Source: Acidobacteriota bacterium
GTDB taxonomy: Bacteria; Acidobacteriota; Blastocatellia; Pyrinomonadales; Pyrinomonadaceae
Direction: 5' to 3'
Length of the DNA stretch: 5,626 nucleotides
NCBI GenBank assembly: GCA_029777145.1
Contig: JAKOSS010000057.1
Span: 1 to 5,626, forward strand
The notes below the pieces were generated by a model, which had not been told where the DNA came from, made no database searches, and saw only the letters and a list, made by a program, of their open reading frames with translations. Shown here piece by piece: positions 1-4,906 of the stretch. The translations under genes and the position numbers were made by a program. Position 1 is the first letter of the stretch. Each line of letters starts with the position of its first letter.

Positions 1-2
1 AT

Positions 3-254
3 TTTGCCGGAAACGAGCTGCGCGAATCGTTTCTCGTTTCGCTCCACGGTTCGACAGACAAGAAACTCGCAAAAGGCTATCGGATCGTGTCGTTCCAAAA
101 AGGCAGAAAACCCGTGGACTTCATCAACGGATTCCTGCAGGGCAGAACCGTCGTCGGACGTCCGTGCGACGTTCTGAAACTCGACGACCGCTCGTTTCTC
201 TTTACCGACGACTTCAGCGGCGTCGTCTACCTTGTCAGGCTTCGCAAAAGTTGA
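3..254 (+). CDS. PQQ-dependent sugar (glucose/sorbosone) dehydrogenase, C-terminal end only
   Basis: The 5' part lies outside the window; 83 codons in frame 3 are present, ending at TGA 252-254. The protein starts FAGNELRESFLVSLHGS, passes through GYRIVSF, DFINGFL and VGRPCDVLKL, and ends FLFTDDFSGVVYLVRL. In the glucose/sorbosone dehydrogenase family the last blades of the beta-propeller read much the same (a gene product with 'GS..R....GYK', 'GRPVDV...PDG', then 'SDD..G.IYR'). These proteins usually oxidise sugars or aldoses with PQQ and are normally exported, but the signal peptide, cofactor and calcium residues cannot be checked here. The stop codon lies in the first unit of the 9-bp repeat array, so the gene runs directly into the repeat island. 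The assignment to the family is fairly secure; the substrate is unknown. Confidence 0.8.
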   Translation, partial: FAGNELRESFLVSLHGSTDKKLAKGYRIVSFQKGRKPVDFINGFLQGRTVVGRPCDVLKLDDRSFLFTDDFSGVVYLVRLRKS

Positions 255-360
255 GGAAGTTTGGGAAGTTGAGGAAGTTTGGGAAGTTGGGGAATTTGGG
301 GAAGTTGGGGAAGTTGGGGAAGTTGGGGAAGTTGGGGAAGTTGGGGAAGTTGGGGAAGTC
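253..360 (+). repeat. Tandem array of twelve 9-bp units (GGGGAAGTT type), G-rich strand
   Basis: Twelve consecutive 9-bp units fill exactly 108 bp. The first four alternate GAGGAAGTT and TGGGAAGTT, the fifth is GGGGAATTT, and units six to eleven are identical GGGGAAGTT; the last ends in C. A decayed unit (GCAAAAGTT, 244-252) inside the dehydrogenase end suggests the array grew from the stop codon region. The + strand has no C until the final base. Because 9 is a multiple of three, the array stays open in several frames and creates spurious ORFs with repeated tripeptides (GKL, GEV, GSW). Eight GGGG tracts separated by 5 nt give G-quadruplex potential. Confidence 0.95.
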
Positions 361-483
361 AGTGCCGCCTGCGTCAGCGGGCGGCCAAGTCAGTACCGCC
401 TGCGTCAACGGGCGGCCAAGTCAGTACCGCCTGCGTCAGCGGGCGGCCAAGTCAGTACCGCCTGCGTCAGCGGGTGGACGTAC
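360..483 (+). repeat. Four tandem 31-bp units, each carrying a REP-like hairpin
   Basis: Units begin at 360, 391, 422 and 453; the last degenerates after about 477. Each holds CAGTA (CAGTG in unit 1) followed by a 20-bp imperfect palindrome, at 365-384, 396-415, 427-446 and 458-477. The palindrome folds as CCGCCTGC / GTCA loop / GCGGGCGG, an 8-bp stem with one T-G pair that is a wobble only on the + strand RNA. Unit 4 has GGTGG in the 3' arm, which keeps the stem through another G-U pair. Unit 2 has A instead of G next to the loop, which opens one pair. The pattern resembles bacterial REP elements, but no RAYT transposase is in the window. Confidence 0.9.
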
Positions 484-531
484 TGGTAGGTGAGATTGGG
501 GAACGAGCGAGGGGAGAGAACGGAAGGCTCA

Positions 532-621
532 ACTTCCCAAACTTCCTCAACTTTCCAAACTTTCCAAACTTTCCAAACTTTCCAAACTTCCCAAACTTCC
601 CAAACTTCCCAAACTTTCCTA
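532..621 (-). repeat. Tandem array of ten 9-bp units, inverted relative to the 253-360 array
   Basis: On the + strand the units read ACTTCCCAA or ACTTTCCAA (one ACTTCCTCA, one ACTTTCCTA); on the minus strand they are TTGGGAAGT or TTGGAAAGT, the same family as the 253-360 array. Ten units fill 90 bp exactly. The array ends 12 bp before the hydrolase start. It keeps a reading frame open upstream of that gene, encoding repeated (F/S)QT, which falsely extends the ORF back to 490. The 477-531 stretch between the hairpin cluster and this array is purine-rich and shows no recognisable signal. Confidence 0.93.
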
Positions 622-633
622 ACATTTAAGCTG

Positions 634-1662
634 ATGCTCAAGCGCTACATGCATGCCCGGGAACGGCATTTCGTGATGCTCAACGACAATCGCCTCGTGC
701 GTCCGTTCGAGTGGGGCACCGAGATGATCTCAGACGAACCCATCGACGACCCGGCGGCGTTCTTCGCGGATTATTCGGATCGCGTGATCGCTGACAGCGA
801 GTCATATTTTGCGCTCCCCGATTCGATCGATTTTGAAGATGCCGATCGCTCGTCGGCGGGCCACCAACGCATCAGTTGGCATTCGGGGGTCACGACTCCA
901 TTCGCCGAAAACAACGTCGTCCGCGCGCACTATTTTCCCCACGAAAAGCACCGAAAAAAAGCAGTCGTTGTCTTGCCTCACTGGAATGCAAAGGCCGGAA
1001 CTTATTTCGATCTGTGCAAGGTTTTCCGCAAGGTCGGTGTATCGGCGCTGCGACTGACGATGCCGTATCACGAAGAGCGAATGCCGCCGCCGCTCGATCG
1101 TGCCGATTATCTTGTCGCGCCGAACGTCGGGATGACGCTGCAGTCTGTTCGGCAGGCCGTCCTTGATACACGCGCCGCCGTCCGCTGGCTTAAACTTCAA
1201 GGGTATGAGAAGGTCGGACTCGTTGGCACGAGCATCGGATCGTGCGTCGGGTTCCTGAGTTTCGTCCACGATCCGGACATTGAAGCCGCAGTCTTCAACC
1301 ACGTTTCGAGCTATTTCGCCGACGTCGTCTGGAAAGGGCTCTCGACCTATCACGTCAAGGAAAGCATCCACAAGCAGGTGGAACTCGAAGACCTCCGCAA
1401 ATACTGGCTGCCGATCTCACCGGCCGCATATATGAACAAACTCGCCGGCCAATCATGGCGGCCGCAAAGTTACATCTACACTCTTTACGACCTGAGCTTC
1501 CCGATCGAGCTTTCACGTCAAACCCTCGCGCTGCTTCGCGATAACGGTATCCGGCACGACCGTACCGCGCTCCCATGCGGACATTACACGCTCGGCGAGA
1601 AACCCTGGGTTTACCTCGACGGCTACAAGATCGTGAGCTTCCTGCGCCGGAATTTGAACTAA
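634..1662 (+). CDS. Alpha/beta hydrolase superfamily protein, about 342 aa
   Basis: The protein shows an alpha/beta hydrolase core. A beta-strand and oxyanion-region motif VVVLPHWNAK lies at residues 111-120. The nucleophile elbow GTSIG is at 198-202 (Ser200), preceded by the strand YEKVGLV. A candidate acid is Asp286 in YTLYDLSFP and the catalytic His is probably His317 in LPCGHYTLG. The layout resembles ABHD18-like hydrolases, but I cannot place it in a family with certainty and the substrate is unknown. No signal peptide is visible, so it is probably cytoplasmic. ATG 634 is chosen because the frame upstream is only repeat-derived (F/S)QT sequence; ATG 649 or GTG 673/ATG 676 are alternatives. 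No Shine-Dalgarno sequence precedes any of them. It ends at TAA 1660-1662, 16 bp before the predicted toxin-antitoxin promoter. Confidence 0.85.
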   Translation: MLKRYMHARERHFVMLNDNRLVRPFEWGTEMISDEPIDDPAAFFADYSDRVIADSESYFALPDSIDFEDADRSSAGHQRISWHSGVTTPFAENNVVRAHYFPHEKHRKKAVVVLPHWNAKAGTYFDLCKVFRKVGVSALRLTMPYHEERMPPPLDRADYLVAPNVGMTLQSVRQAVLDTRAAVRWLKLQGYEKVGLVGTSIGSCVGFLSFVHDPDIEAAVFNHVSSYFADVVWKGLSTYHVKESIHKQVELEDLRKYWLPISPAAYMNKLAGQSWRPQSYIYTLYDLSFPIELSRQTLALLRDNGIRHDRTALPCGHYTLGEKPWVYLDGYKIVSFLRRNLN

Positions 1663-1678
1663 GAGCGTTTGATTCGTG

Positions 1679-1707
1679 TTGCTAAATATACTACTACGGC
1701 GTATAGT
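1679..1707 (+). promoter_or_regulatory. Predicted housekeeping-type promoter of the toxin-antitoxin operon
   Basis: TTGCTA (1679-1684, 4/6 to TTGACA) and TATAGT (1702-1707, 5/6 to TATAAT) are separated by exactly 17 bp. The predicted transcription start is around 1714, which is the GTG proposed as the toxin start codon, so the mRNA could be leaderless. A second TATACT at 1687-1692 lies inside the spacer. The site sits in the short gap after the hydrolase stop. It is a motif match only. Confidence 0.5.
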
Positions 1708-1713
1708 TATGTC

Positions 1714-2070
1714 GTGATCCTCTTTGCCTTCACCGAGACCTCGGTCTTTACCGAGGATCTTCACAGCATTGCAGATGATGAAACGCTGTTTGAGATTCAA
1801 CGAGCGCTCTTGGGTAACCCTCGACTTGGGGATGTCATCAAAGGCTCAAGCGGTGCCCGAAAAGGGCGCGTATCGAATAGGAGAAGAAGCTCCGGAAAAC
1901 GGGGCGGATTCAGGTTCGTTTATTTGTATCTTGAGCGAGCTGACCGGGTCTTCCTTCTCGGGATTTACGACAAACGCGAGACGATCGATCTGTCACCGGA
2001 TCAAGCGCGACAGCTTGGTGAGATCGTTCGCAGAATAAAGAAAGCATATGGTGAAAGCGATGAACAGTAA
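1714..2070 (+). CDS. higB2-like: HigB2-type (RelE superfamily) toxin of a toxin-antitoxin pair
   Basis: The product (118 aa from GTG 1714) follows the Vibrio cholerae HigB2 pattern throughout: FTETSVF at the N-terminus, NPRLGDVIKG (35-44), GARKGRV (47-53), GKRGGFRFVYLYL (61-73), FLLGIYDKRE (80-89) and DLSPDQARQL (92-101). Members of this family are ribosome-dependent mRNA endonucleases; the basic RK.R and KRGG segments are the conserved active-site/RNA-binding region. TTG 1669 would give 133 aa, but the added residues have no counterpart in HigB2 and that start would lie upstream of the predicted promoter, so GTG 1714 fits better. Length is close to the usual 110 aa. The gene overlaps the antitoxin by 23 bp, in the toxin-first order typical of hig loci. 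SSGARKGR replaces the more common TGGLRKIR; activity is untested. Confidence 0.85.
   Translation: MILFAFTETSVFTEDLHSIADDETLFEIQRALLGNPRLGDVIKGSSGARKGRVSNRRRSSGKRGGFRFVYLYLERADRVFLLGIYDKRETIDLSPDQARQLGEIVRRIKKAYGESDEQ
1732..1756. promoter_or_regulatory. Possible operator: ACCGAG inverted repeat plus third half-site
   Basis: A perfect 6-bp inverted repeat ACCGAG-AC-CTCGGT occupies 1732-1745, and a third ACCGAGG half-site follows at 1750-1756. It lies about 20-40 bp downstream of the predicted start of transcription. Toxin-antitoxin operons are usually repressed by the antitoxin or the complex binding such palindromes near the promoter. The site also encodes the conserved TETSVFTED part of the toxin, so the symmetry could be chance. 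Confidence 0.25.
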
Positions 2071-2359
2071 GCAATTTGACCGTCTCTTGCAGTCGGCGAA
2101 CGAGGCTGCGGAATTCGCGGAAGGAAAAAGGCACGATTTGCGAACGACGATACTGCCTGCAACGCCGGCGAACATGTCGAAAGATGAGATTGTATCGCTG
2201 CGAAAACGACTGAAGTGCTCGCAAGCGGTTTTCGCACGCGCCCTGAACGTCAGTCTTAGAACAATCCAAGCGTGGGAGCAGGGCCTGCGCGAACCGTCGG
2301 ATGCAGCACTCAAACTACTGTCGATCGCGTCGAGACGGCCAGAAGTGTTGTTCGAATGA
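2048..2359 (+). CDS. higA2-like: HigA2/NadS-like XRE-family antitoxin
   Basis: The 103-aa product has an N-terminal segment with SANEAAEFAEGK (16-27), equivalent to the toxin-binding region of V. cholerae HigA2, followed by an XRE helix-turn-helix at about 45-101. SKDEIVSLRKRLKCSQAVFA leads into LNVSLRTIQAWEQG (66-79), the recognition-helix region, and REPSDAALKLL (81-91), ending RRPEVLFE. The antitoxin would neutralise the upstream HigB-like toxin and, by family knowledge, repress the operon. The ATG at 2048 lies inside the toxin gene (23-bp overlap); ATG 2060 is an in-frame alternative, with a weak GGTGAAAG ahead of it. The overlap implies translational coupling. Confidence 0.9.
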   Translation: MVKAMNSKQFDRLLQSANEAAEFAEGKRHDLRTTILPATPANMSKDEIVSLRKRLKCSQAVFARALNVSLRTIQAWEQGLREPSDAALKLLSIASRRPEVLFE

Positions 2360-2361
2360 GA

Positions 2362-2388
2362 GGAACATTTGTCTTCATCGAAGTCCAT
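2362..2388 (+). promoter_or_regulatory. Candidate ECF-type promoter upstream of the sigma gene
   Basis: GGAACAT (2362-2368), similar to the GGAACTT -35 of group-IV sigma factors, is followed after 14 bp by GTCCAT (2383-2388), resembling a GTC-type -10. It lies just after the antitoxin stop and about 100 bp before the sigma start. ECF sigma factors often transcribe their own gene, which would fit. The match is short and the spacing slightly tight. The remainder of this 126-bp gap contains a weak hairpin (2399-2418, AATGC/GCATT) with no U-tract, so I do not call a terminator. Confidence 0.2.
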
Positions 2389-2485
2389 CTCGTAGCGGAA
2401 TGCTGCCGCGCCGGCATTAAAAGAACCCAAATCCCGCATCCTAAATCCGTATTCGACCTGTCTTTTGGTAAACTTCTTTCGAAAA

Positions 2486-3394
2486 ATGAGTTCGGCGACC
2501 GAAAAGATACTCGACGACGCGCTTCCGCGAATCTGCGGACGGGCGACGAATGCGCGCGGTTTCGCGCCCGAGGATCTTCGCCCGCGCGTCTCGAAAGCAG
2601 TTGAGAAGTACTTGCAGCGTGACGGTGCGAACGCCGGCAGCGCCGAGGTCAAGACTTTTCTTGACGAACTGCGCGCGGATGATCTTTGCCTGGTGCTCGC
2701 ATGCGAGCGCGGCGATTCCGATGCTTGGGAAGAACTTGTCGCGAATTTCGACTCGACCGTCAAATCCGCGGCGCGCAAGATCTCAAGCAATGCCGAAGAT
2801 GCCGAAGATCTCGCAAGTTCAATTTGGGCAGAACTTTACGGACTCCGGGAAGGCAAGAGCAAACTCGCGTATTATTCGGGACGCGGCAGTCTCGGCGGAT
2901 GGCTTCGCGCAGTCGTCGCGCAACTTGCCGTCGATCAGTACCGCAAGATCTCGCGATTCGTGCAGGTCGAAGAGGACCGCGAGTTCGACAGTCTCGCATC
3001 GGGCTCGTCCGAGATGTCAGGAAACGGTGACGATCCGGAGGAGAATCTGGCCGACAAAACGATGCAACGCGACGTGGCTGATGCCCTGAAGTCAGCCATC
3101 GAGACGCTCGAGGCGGAAGACCGGCTGATCATGAAGCTCTATTATTTCGACGATATGAAGCTCAAGGACATCGGCGCGACGTTCGGATTTCATGAAGCAA
3201 CGGCGAGCCGGAAACTCGTTCGGATTCAGTCGCTGATACGCAAGTCGTCGGAAAAGACGCTTCGCGACAGGCACGGCTGGAGCGAATCCGAGGTCACGAA
3301 ATACTTGTCGGAAACGGCGTCAAAACTCGGGATCAGCGTCGAGCACATGTTCGCGATCCTGATCGTCGTCGCGTTGGTGCAAGATTTCATTTGA
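2486..3394 (+). CDS. Sigma-70 family RNA polymerase sigma factor, ECF-like, with N- and C-terminal extensions
   Basis: The 302-aa protein has a sigma-70 region 2 at about 68-155: ACERGDSDAWEELVANF (72-88), DAEDLASSIWAELY (105-118) and GSLGGWLRAVVAQLAVDQYRK (134-154; the -10 recognition and melting part). An acidic linker follows (160-195). Region 4 is at about 200-255, with LEAEDRLIMKLYYFDDM and the helix-turn-helix MKLKDIGATFGFHEATASRK. ECF factors are usually near 200 aa; here there are about 65 extra residues at the N-terminus and 45 at the C-terminus, ending in a hydrophobic stretch MFAILIVVALVQDFI. ATG 2486 is preferred over TTG 2465; neither has a Shine-Dalgarno sequence. The anti-sigma gene downstream on the same strand is the likely partner. 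The regulon is unknown. Confidence 0.88.
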   Translation: MSSATEKILDDALPRICGRATNARGFAPEDLRPRVSKAVEKYLQRDGANAGSAEVKTFLDELRADDLCLVLACERGDSDAWEELVANFDSTVKSAARKISSNAEDAEDLASSIWAELYGLREGKSKLAYYSGRGSLGGWLRAVVAQLAVDQYRKISRFVQVEEDREFDSLASGSSEMSGNGDDPEENLADKTMQRDVADALKSAIETLEAEDRLIMKLYYFDDMKLKDIGATFGFHEATASRKLVRIQSLIRKSSEKTLRDRHGWSESEVTKYLSETASKLGISVEHMFAILIVVALVQDFI

Positions 3395-3422
3395 CCGTCC
3401 GTTCAATAATTGCGACTACCCC

Positions 3423-3494
3423 GAGAAAGTTTTGGAAGTTGGGGAAGTTTTGGAAGTTGAGGAAGTTTGGGAAGTTTTGGAAGTTGGGGAAGTT
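3423..3494 (+). repeat. Tandem array of eight 9-bp units, GGAAGTT family
   Basis: Eight 9-bp units fill 72 bp: GAGAAAGTT, TTGGAAGTT, GGGGAAGTT, TTGGAAGTT, GAGGAAGTT, TGGGAAGTT, TTGGAAGTT, GGGGAAGTT. They belong to the family seen at 253-360 and run in the same orientation relative to transcription, starting 29 bp after the sigma stop codon. The units are more diverged than in the first array and have only two GGGG tracts, so quadruplex potential is weaker. Confidence 0.93.
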
Positions 3495-3570
3495 GAGATG
3501 TCAGTACCGCCTGCGTCAGTGGGCGGCGGAAGTTGAGATGTCAGTACCGCCTGCGTCAGCGGGCGGCGGG
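3495..3570 (+). repeat. Two 40-bp composite units joining the hairpin repeat to the 9-mer repeat
   Basis: Units at 3495-3534 and 3535-3570 (second truncated) each read GAGATGTCAGTA then the hairpin (3507-3526 and 3547-3566); the first then returns to GGAAGTT. The first hairpin has GTGGGCGG as its 3' arm: the change turns a G-C pair into G-U, so the RNA stem is kept. The core matches the hairpins at 365-477, but the linker differs (GGAAGTTGAGATG here, CCAAGT there). Confidence 0.9.
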
Positions 3571-3712
3571 ACTGAAGGATGAGTGATGAGGGATAACGGA
3601 TGAAGAATGGGGGATAAGAAACGAGGGGGTGACAAGAGGCGTTGTTTTTGACCCTCTTACCCTTTTCCCTTTTACCCTTTTGACCTTTTCCCCTTTTACC
3701 CTTTGATTTGAG
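3571..3712. other. Purine-rich then pyrimidine-rich low-complexity leader of the anti-sigma gene
   Basis: 3571-3639 is purine-rich, with repeated GGATGA / GGGATAA-like words. 3651-3704 is almost pure pyrimidine on the + strand, made of roughly 8-bp ACCCTTTT-type units (about seven). AAGAGG (3634-3639) and CCTCTT (3653-3658) can pair across a 13-nt loop that includes TTTTT. No gene, promoter or Shine-Dalgarno sequence is recognisable up to the ATG at 3713. Together with 3395-3570 this leaves a 318-bp gap between sigma and anti-sigma genes. Confidence 0.7.
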
Positions 3713-4780
3713 ATGGCTGTTGAATTCGACAAAGAGATAGATGCATTGTTGCGAAAGGCGCGCGGGATCGACGCGGCGGCCAGCAGCGCGCATCTGGACG
3801 CCGACGAGATCGCGGCGTTCGTCGAGAATGTTTTGCCGGCGACAACTCGGCAGAGCTTCACGATGCACCTCGCCGATTGCTCTCGGTGTCGTCGGATTCT
3901 GTCGGCCGCAATGACCTTGAACGACGTCGAGGCCGACGTCGCGGTTGCGGCGCCGGTAGTCGAAACCCCCGAGGTCCCGTGGTATTCGAAACTCTTCAGA
4001 TTCCCCGCCCTTTCATATGCCCTTGGCGGACTCGTTCTGGTGTTCGGCGGTCTGTTCCTTTTCGGTGTGCTCAGAACGTCCGATCGGCTCGGCGAAGTTT
4101 CACAGACCTTCAACAGTTCCCAATCGCCGGAGGTTTCGCGGGCTGCAAATACGGCGAATTCGAACGTCGGATTGCCGGCGGATCTCGCACCGGCGGCAAA
4201 TACGAACTCGACCGCACCGTCAAACACGTCCGTCGCCAGATCTGAACAGCCGCTGCCAACGGTGCCGATGCCTTCGGCGACGCCTAATCCGCCCGACAAC
4301 GGGATCGTGTCGCAGGAACCGGCGACCGCCGGCCAAACCGAAAATAGCTCCGCGCTTGAGGAACGCCGCCAACCTGAGATCAAGAAAGAGCAGGCACCGC
4401 TGGGCGCGGCCCAACAGCCGGTCGCCAAGCAGTCGAAGCCGGTCGAAACGGTTACCCCGACGACCGAAAAGGATGATCGTGACGCGGACACAAAGCTTTC
4501 CGATGAGGCCAGCGTCCCGCGCGACGACAAAGCAAAGAGCGCCTCGGTCGCGCGCAAACGAGGCGAATCCACCGAAACCCGAACCGTCGGCGGAAAGTCG
4601 TTCCGTAACATCGGCGGGATCTGGTTCGATGCCGCTTACAACAACACTCAAACGCAGATCCAGGTGAAACGCGGATCTGACGACTACAAAAAGCTCGATT
4701 CCGGACTGCGATCGATCGCCGACCAGCTCGGCGGAACCGTTGTGATCGTCTGGACCGGAAAAACGTATCGAATCTTCTGA
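3713..4780 (+). CDS. Membrane-anchored zinc-type anti-sigma factor with large external domain
   Basis: The 355-aa protein has three parts. Residues 1-95 form a cytoplasmic domain with the zinc-binding anti-sigma signature H-x3-C-x2-C (His52, Cys56, Cys59 in MHLADCSRCR), preceded by HLDADEIAAFVEN. One transmembrane helix lies at about 99-120 (ALSYALGGLVLVFGGLFLFGVL region). After it comes a long Ser/Thr/Pro/Asn- then Lys/Glu-rich linker (121-290), then a compact C-terminal domain (291-355): GGKSFRNIGGIWFDAAY, VKRGSDDYKKLDSGLRSIAD and GGTVVIVWTGKTYRIF. By family knowledge the N-terminus sequesters a sigma factor, very likely the one encoded just upstream. The external domain may sense a signal, but I do not recognise it. 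GTG/ATG alternatives were not needed; ATG 3713 directly precedes the conserved domain. Confidence 0.85.
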   Translation: MAVEFDKEIDALLRKARGIDAAASSAHLDADEIAAFVENVLPATTRQSFTMHLADCSRCRRILSAAMTLNDVEADVAVAAPVVETPEVPWYSKLFRFPALSYALGGLVLVFGGLFLFGVLRTSDRLGEVSQTFNSSQSPEVSRAANTANSNVGLPADLAPAANTNSTAPSNTSVARSEQPLPTVPMPSATPNPPDNGIVSQEPATAGQTENSSALEERRQPEIKKEQAPLGAAQQPVAKQSKPVETVTPTTEKDDRDADTKLSDEASVPRDDKAKSASVARKRGESTETRTVGGKSFRNIGGIWFDAAYNNTQTQIQVKRGSDDYKKLDSGLRSIADQLGGTVVIVWTGKTYRIF

Positions 4781-4785
4781 ACAGA

Positions 4786-4887
4786 ATTCAGGATTCAAAA
4801 TTCAAAATTCAAGATTCGTTCTCGAATTTTCAGAGACCGATCACTTCGTTCTTGATTCTTGAATTTTGAATCTTGAATTTTCTGAAT
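4786..4887. repeat. Large AT-rich imperfect inverted repeat (ATTCAAA units)
   Basis: The left arm (4786-4817) consists of repeated ATTCAAA/ATTCAAG 7-mers; the right arm (4854-4887) is its reverse complement. By hand, 23 of 26 positions pair next to the loop, followed by six more pairs (ATTCAG/CTGAAT) after a 2-nt bulge; the loop is 36 nt (4818-4853). It starts a few bases after the anti-sigma stop codon. It could end transcription or protect the 3' end of the mRNA, but lacks a GC stem and U-tract, so I do not call it a classical terminator. Confidence 0.8.
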
Positions 4888-4900
4888 CATCAATCATAAT
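4873..4900 (+). promoter_or_regulatory. Predicted promoter of the metallohydrolase gene
   Basis: TTGAAT (4873-4878, 4/6 to TTGACA) and CATAAT (4895-4900, 5/6 to TATAAT) are 16 bp apart. The predicted transcription start falls at about 4907, the A of the ATG, suggesting a leaderless mRNA. The -35 lies inside the right arm of the inverted repeat, so hairpin extrusion could affect it. AT-rich sequence makes chance matches likely. Confidence 0.4.
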
Positions 4901-4906
4901 TTCCGC

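Noticed and set aside
360..483. CRISPR-like array with 31-bp period
   Set aside because: The whole 31-bp unit is repeated with no unique spacers, and there is no cas gene.
164..629. Several short + and - ORFs through the first repeat island
   Set aside because: They consist of repeat-encoded tripeptides and hairpin translation (for example SVPPASAGG); no sign of protein-level constraint.
490..633. 48-residue N-terminal extension of the alpha/beta hydrolase
   Set aside because: It translates the 9-bp array as repeated (F/S)QT; a 9-bp repeat stays open by arithmetic, and conserved-looking sequence begins only after ATG 634.
2399..2418. Terminator after the antitoxin gene
   Set aside because: The AATGC/GCATT stem is short, partly mismatched, and followed by AAAAG rather than a U-tract.
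1993..2790. 265-aa minus-strand ORF across the antitoxin and sigma genes
   Set aside because: It spans two recognised + strand genes and reads as low-complexity Ser/Arg sequence without motifs.
3556..4611. 351-aa minus-strand ORF opposite the anti-sigma gene
   Set aside because: Ser/Arg/Ala-rich shadow translation with no domain; the + strand frame has a clear zinc motif, transmembrane helix and C-terminal domain.
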